A stretch of 64,000 nt of DNA from Cucumis sativus. Lineage: Eukaryota; Streptophyta; Magnoliopsida; Cucurbitales; Cucurbitaceae. The notes beneath the pieces were generated by a model. That model was not told where the DNA came from and did no database searches. It worked only from the letters and a program-made list of their open reading frames with translations. The stretch is taken from contig NC_026658.2 of assembly GCF_000004075.3 (NCBI RefSeq), forward strand, positions 1,302,001 through 1,366,000, given 5' to 3'. The translations under genes were made by a program, and so were the position numbers. How positions within the stretch are numbered: position 1 is the stretch's first letter; each line of letters starts with the position of its first letter. Below, piece after piece: positions 60,801-64,000 of the stretch.

Positions 60801-62854
60801 AATATTTACAAAATATAGCAAAATATCAATCTTATCTACAATGGACCGCGATACACCAAGATAGGCTACTATCTTTGTCAATTAGCCTATCTTGGTCTAT
60901 TGTGATCTATCACATATAAATTGTGATATTTTGCTACATTTGTTAATATATTCAGAGGTTTTTGTCATTTAAAATAATTTTTCTTTTTAGATAGTAAATA
61001 GTTATTTAATTGTTTGTTATAAATTTTGTTTACTTTAAATATTGTGAGGTTCTAGAGGCCAGTGTGCCAGCTTGATCTAACAAAGGTTTCCTTGGATCTA
61101 TCCAGCTTCTTTGTAAGCCTAAAGGACAGCTTCTGAAGCAAGAAGCTGTAATAATTAAGTGCACTCATTTATTTTATTAATGAAAAATTGGACTTTCATT
61201 GAAAAAAAAAGAATGAAGAAAGGAAACACGAACATACAAAAAGGAGAAGCCCAGAAAAAGGGAGCTCACTGAAAAAGCTCCAATAAAGTAAAATGGGACC
61301 TAGCAAATAATTACTAATAGATCAGGAAACTGAAGCCCAAAGCGAAATAGAGAATCTAACAGGGGACCAAATATTGCAGAAAACTATCTCCCAACTCCTA
61401 TTATTTCTCTCCCACTACCTAATAGCACAAACCCCAACCTACTAAAAAACAACCCTTTCTCTGAAATGGTGTATGGAGTAGAAATTCCTCTATCATCTCC
61501 TACAACTTGGAGAGTTGGCGAGGCTAAAGCTAAATGCGTTGAAGAAGCCACACCAAACAGCCTGAGCAAAGTCACAACTTTGTAGGATATGGTTCAGGTT
61601 TCAACCGTTGCAAACTATGCGGACAGACTAAAAAAGCCCTCTCATCAAGATTCAATTCATTGTGTTAACTTGTGTATGCAAAACTTTCCACACCAACAAT
61701 TTGACCTTGAAAATTTTCACCTTCCCTCATGGAAGAAAAGCATAGGCTCACTGGCTGGGATGAGATTGGACAAGCAATGGAAGAAGAAACTGGAAGAAAA
61801 ACCCTTGGAAGGCAGGCCAAGGACTCTAAAAGTTAACATCCACCTATCAAGCAAGGACAAAAGAGCAAAGACAACCGTCGTTTTCCTATTAGTCAACAAA
61901 GATTGGAAACCCAAAATAAGAGAAGGTGGACCAAGTCAGGAGAGGATAGATGCAAATGAATGATTTCTAGACGAAGATAAATGGAATATAAGTGAAAACA
62001 AACAGCATAGGGGTCTGTCCCAACCTCTTATGCCCCCCAAAACAAGCATTCTTCCCATCCCCCACTTTTGTTTATAAATGAAATGGGAAAGCAAAGGATA
62101 CTCGGGTGAGATAATAAAGTGAACTTAAAAGTGTGGCTAGGTTGGCGAGACCTGAAATTCAAGAGATGTTGTAATGTGACTTTTGTAGTTTGCAAGTGAC
62201 TGAAACAACTTCACTTTAGTAGTTTCAGTTCGTTTGAAGTTATTTTAGTAAGTTCTAATGTTGAAGTATCTATGTTGTCTTTGATTTTTTTTTTTCGTTA
62301 ACTTTAAAAGAATATAACATGCAGGCTCGTGAGAAATTCCTGTCACTGAGAAAAGGGACTAAAAGTGACGTTGCTAGTCTTTTGGAAGAGGTCCTAAGCT
62401 AACCCCAAAGTTTTAAATGTTCTCATCCCATTTTTTAAGCATAGAATTTAGTGGTATTTATTTTGCTCACTAGGTCTAATTTGGTCTTCCAGGAACTTCA
62501 TAATGCAAGATCTACATTTGAGCAGGCGCGCTTTAGTCTAGTAATTTCTGCACTATACTTTGACTACTGATATATGATTCAAATTATATTTCCTAATAAT
62601 TCAATTCAATATTTTATAATTTTATCCATCTTTGTAGGTGACTGCTCTTTCTAATGTTGAGGCCAAAAAAAGGTTTGAATTTTTAGAGGCGGTCAGTGGG
62701 ACAATGGATGCACATCTTCGTTATTTCAAACAGGTCAGCTTTCAAATTAATTTTAGCACATTTGTTAACTGTATTGTTGTGTTCCTTCTCATCTTTTAAC
62801 TTTACCTTTTAGGGATATGAATTGTTGCATCAAATGGAGCCTTATATTAATCAG
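55655..62854 (+). CDS. AGD3: ACAP-type ARF-GAP, AGD3/SFC/VAN3-like (5' part)
   Basis: N-terminal BAR domain of an ARF GTPase-activating protein. In Arabidopsis this protein (SFC/VAN3) works at the trans-Golgi and plasma membrane and controls auxin-dependent vein continuity. Exons in the window: 55655-55699, 58110-58186, 58805-58905, 59221-59291, 59824-59886, 60503-60547, 62325-62390, 62493-62540, 62638-62733, 62813-62854; all GT-AG, phases consistent, about 218 residues. The sequence starts MHFAKLDDSPMFRKQ and includes SLKFYKGCRKYTEGLGEGYD, PVMTKFTIALREIGTYKEV, SLRKGTKSDVASLLEE and the BAR helix LSNVEAKKRFEFLEAVSG. It ends at YELLHQMEPYINQ, where an intron opens that runs past the right edge. 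The PH, ArfGAP and ankyrin domains expected next are outside the window, so the gene is partial. Introns 1, 4 and 6 contain LINE remnants. Confidence 0.93.
56590..57190 (-). mobile_element. LINE 3' fragment (zf-RVT region) in AGD3 intron 1
   Basis: On the minus strand, broken frames recover the zinc-binding tail of plant LINE ORF2: IPKKAKFF, CGG, then an ERN-like motif, then FMFLCGI. The 3' untranslated signature follows (GGTTCTCTTTTTGGG) and then repeated TCATTTTTTC units near 56620-56650. The element is antisense to the host gene and disabled by stops and frameshifts. Confidence 0.7.
57190..57660. mobile_element. Possible retroelement segment next to LINE
   Basis: Contains GTTAACCCAATTCGGTGCAA followed by CATACGTCTGGGAGG, which resembles the 'no-coding' part of some plant copia LTRs as I remember them. 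No ends were found. This is a low-confidence call for otherwise unexplained intronic sequence. Confidence 0.25.
57826..57874. repeat. 26-C / 23-A homopolymer junction
   Basis: 26 uninterrupted C (57826-57851) directly followed by 23 A (57852-57874). On the minus strand this is T23-G26. It is probably hard to sequence, so the exact lengths may be artefactual. It lies inside AGD3 intron 1. Confidence 0.95.
59335..59500 (-). mobile_element. LINE 3' end scrap in AGD3 intron 4
   Basis: The minus strand reads as the last codons of a plant LINE (a HYGHRFQSF-like stretch), then TTTTTTGTATGCCCTTGT and AATTTTTCTC, the same 3' signature as the OTU1 intron 1 copy. It is truncated and antisense to the gene. 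Confidence 0.6.
60765..60985. mobile_element. MITE-like foldback repeat, copy in AGD3 intron 6
   Basis: The left arm (ATTTTCAAATATAACAAAATG then TCAAAATATTTACAAAATAT) matches the 16.2 kb element. The centre forms a perfect hairpin: 13-base arms CCAAGATAGGCTA (60856-60868) and its complement (60883-60895) with a 14-base loop. The right arm (ATATTTTGCTACATTTGTTAATAT) is a degraded inverse of the left. No coding capacity. Confidence 0.65.
61195..61790 (-). mobile_element. LINE 3' fragment (zf-RVT region) in AGD3 intron 6
   Basis: On the minus strand, decayed frames recover an H-x-L-x-x-C-type segment (HILQSCDFAQAVW), then a stretch resembling FSISLWASVS and NYLLGPILLYW. A 3' end like that of the other LINE copies follows (TTTGTATGTTCGTG, TTTTTTTTTCAATG, around 61195-61245). 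It is the longest LINE piece in the window, antisense to the host gene and non-functional. Confidence 0.75.
61800..62310. other. Unexplained part of AGD3 intron 6
   Basis: Less AT-rich than usual introns here and adjacent to the LINE piece, so possibly more transposon debris. No recognisable protein segment. Confidence 0.3.
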
Positions 62855-64000
62855 GTTAGCTTCTATCTGTTTTGGGCTAAACTGAATATATTGTTTAATG
62901 AGTGTCAATCATTATTATTTTTGCATCTCCCAGTTTTAGAATAACAATTAATTCTTTGTTTCTTATAAAAAAAGAACAAAAAAAAAAAAAAAAAGGAGAA
63001 AAAACAACAATTACTGAAAGGAAGATCAACAAGACAAGAGAGCTTTGTGCTGAATGTTCAATAAATTTAACTTCAAGCAAGGATATTTTGCTACATCATT
63101 GGAATAATTTTCAAATTTAGTTTGCTGAAAACCTGAGGGAACCTAATGTGATGCTGCTGCGTAGGAGGATAAAGTTAGTAGGTTTAATTGGGATTGATGG
63201 ACTGTTTTTCATGCGTTAATTCTATTTTTGGAATAACCAGCACCAAGAAAAGAAAGGGCAGTATTCAAAGTCTAATCAACAGCAAAAATGCTGTAATCTT
63301 TCTAGCCGCAAAGAAAACTTCCCGCAACCCCCTATTTTCTTCTCATTACTTGGAGAAAATAACAGAGAAAAATCCTATTTTTTTCTCCTTGAATGGAAGA
63401 CTTTTTAGTTTCTGAGGGTAGAACCATGGGGTAGATTTCTCACCACTGTTCAAGGCATGGCTAAGCTATTTTTCAGCTGATAAAGCCTTGCTCAAGTTTG
63501 AAAATATGGATGTAGACTTCTTTGTCCCCGGGAAGGGTTGGCATGCAGGAGACTTTGGCTAAGACCTGATATAACTAAACAGTGTTCAATTTGTTCATAA
63601 TGGTCTCTTGTTTAGTGGGGATGGAAATTAAGCTTTGGATAATCTGTCAACTACTGCTAATGTATGTGTTTAAGAAGGCTTCTACATTGAAAGTTAATTG
63701 TCTCAAACCATCATGAGTTGATCTAGTGTTAAAAAGAGACATAGTTTCAGTAACTAACTAAGAGGTCATGAGTTCAATCCATGGTGGCCACCTATCTAGG
63801 ATTAATTTCCTATGAGTTTCCTTGACACCCAAATGTGGGTACCTCAGTTGTGTATCTAAAGTTTTGGCAGCAGTTTTTCAGCAATTGAATTGGGAAATTT
63901 TTTACGAATCAGATGGTTTTTGGTTGGAGTCAAGATAGTTCAGCTCTTTCGTTTCGTCCTCTTGAGATGCATCTTCTTCAAGCTTCTTAAAGATTTCTTC
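62855..64000 (+). other. AGD3 intron 10 (incomplete)
   Basis: No continuation of the ARF-GAP protein (the next expected residues follow INQ) is found before the window ends, so this intron is at least 1.1 kb. It contains poly-A near 62976-62993 and a SINE-like repeat (listed). Confidence 0.7.
63706..63855 (+). mobile_element. tRNA-derived SINE in AGD3 intron 10
   Basis: An A-box-like GAGTTGATCTAGTGTTA (63715 on) and B-box GAGTTCAATCCAT (63769 on) are spaced about 50 bases apart, as in tRNA-derived SINEs. They are followed by a body (GGTGGCCACC, TTTCCTTGACACCCAAATG) that I recall as a frequent dispersed repeat in cucurbit genomes. The tail is decayed and no target-site duplication was resolved. 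Confidence 0.6.

Noticed and set aside
61589..61963. Plus-strand open frame of 124 codons in AGD3 intron 6
   Set aside because: Its first half is the antisense of the LINE fragment and it starts with no leader; chance frame.
1..64000. CRISPR arrays, phage or plasmid modules, operons, tRNA or rRNA genes
   Set aside because: Intron-rich plant genes throughout; no spaced direct repeats of CRISPR type and no cloverleaf-forming tRNA found by eye.

Overview
This is a window of plant nuclear DNA from a eudicot. The genes have many small GT-AG introns, the spacers are AT-rich, and every recognised product has a close land-plant homologue. Several dispersed repeats look like ones I associate with Cucurbitaceae (Cucumis and relatives). 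That family assignment is inference from memory; the plant assignment is firm.

Layout: 1-10.2 kb is gene-poor and holds decayed copies of a segment carrying an AP2/ERF gene. The intact AP2/ERF gene (minus) is at 10.27-10.81 kb. An IRX10-like GT47 xylan xylosyltransferase (plus, 4 exons) is at 13.36-15.53 kb. A plastid-type transaldolase (plus, 7 exons) is at 19.07-21.89 kb. A MORC-family GHKL ATPase (plus, 19 exons) is at 24.40-29.69 kb. An FKBP19-like thylakoid-lumen immunophilin (plus, 10 exons) is at 31.21-35.72 kb. CYP51G sterol 14-demethylase (minus, 2 exons) is at 36.47-38.24 kb. An otubain-like deubiquitinase (plus, 8 coding exons) is at 41.99-46.26 kb. A 9 kb AT-rich spacer follows. 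The 5' part of an ACAP-type ARF-GAP (AGD3/SFC/VAN3-like, BAR domain) runs from 55.66 kb off the right edge.

The genes are independent housekeeping or developmental loci: cell-wall xylan, pentose-phosphate metabolism, chromatin silencing, plastid protein folding, sterols, ubiquitin, and vesicle traffic for vein patterning. They do not form an operon or a biosynthetic cluster. Transaldolase, MORC, FKBP19 and SFC/VAN3 homologues also lie near each other on Arabidopsis chromosome 5 (as I recall the locus numbers), so part of the window looks like conserved eudicot microsynteny.

The longer introns collect transposon debris: an antisense Ty3/gypsy pol relic in FKBP19 intron 3, LINE 3' ends in the OTU1 and AGD3 introns (one with a clear 19-bp target-site duplication), SINE-like and MITE-like repeats, and a 26-C/23-A homopolymer junction. 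I found no CRISPR array, tRNA, rRNA or prokaryote-type system, and nothing that amounts to a new biological system. The most unusual items are the ERF copy series with its divergent DNA-binding face, a possible N-terminally extended otubain isoform with a GC-AG intron, and the foldback repeat family.
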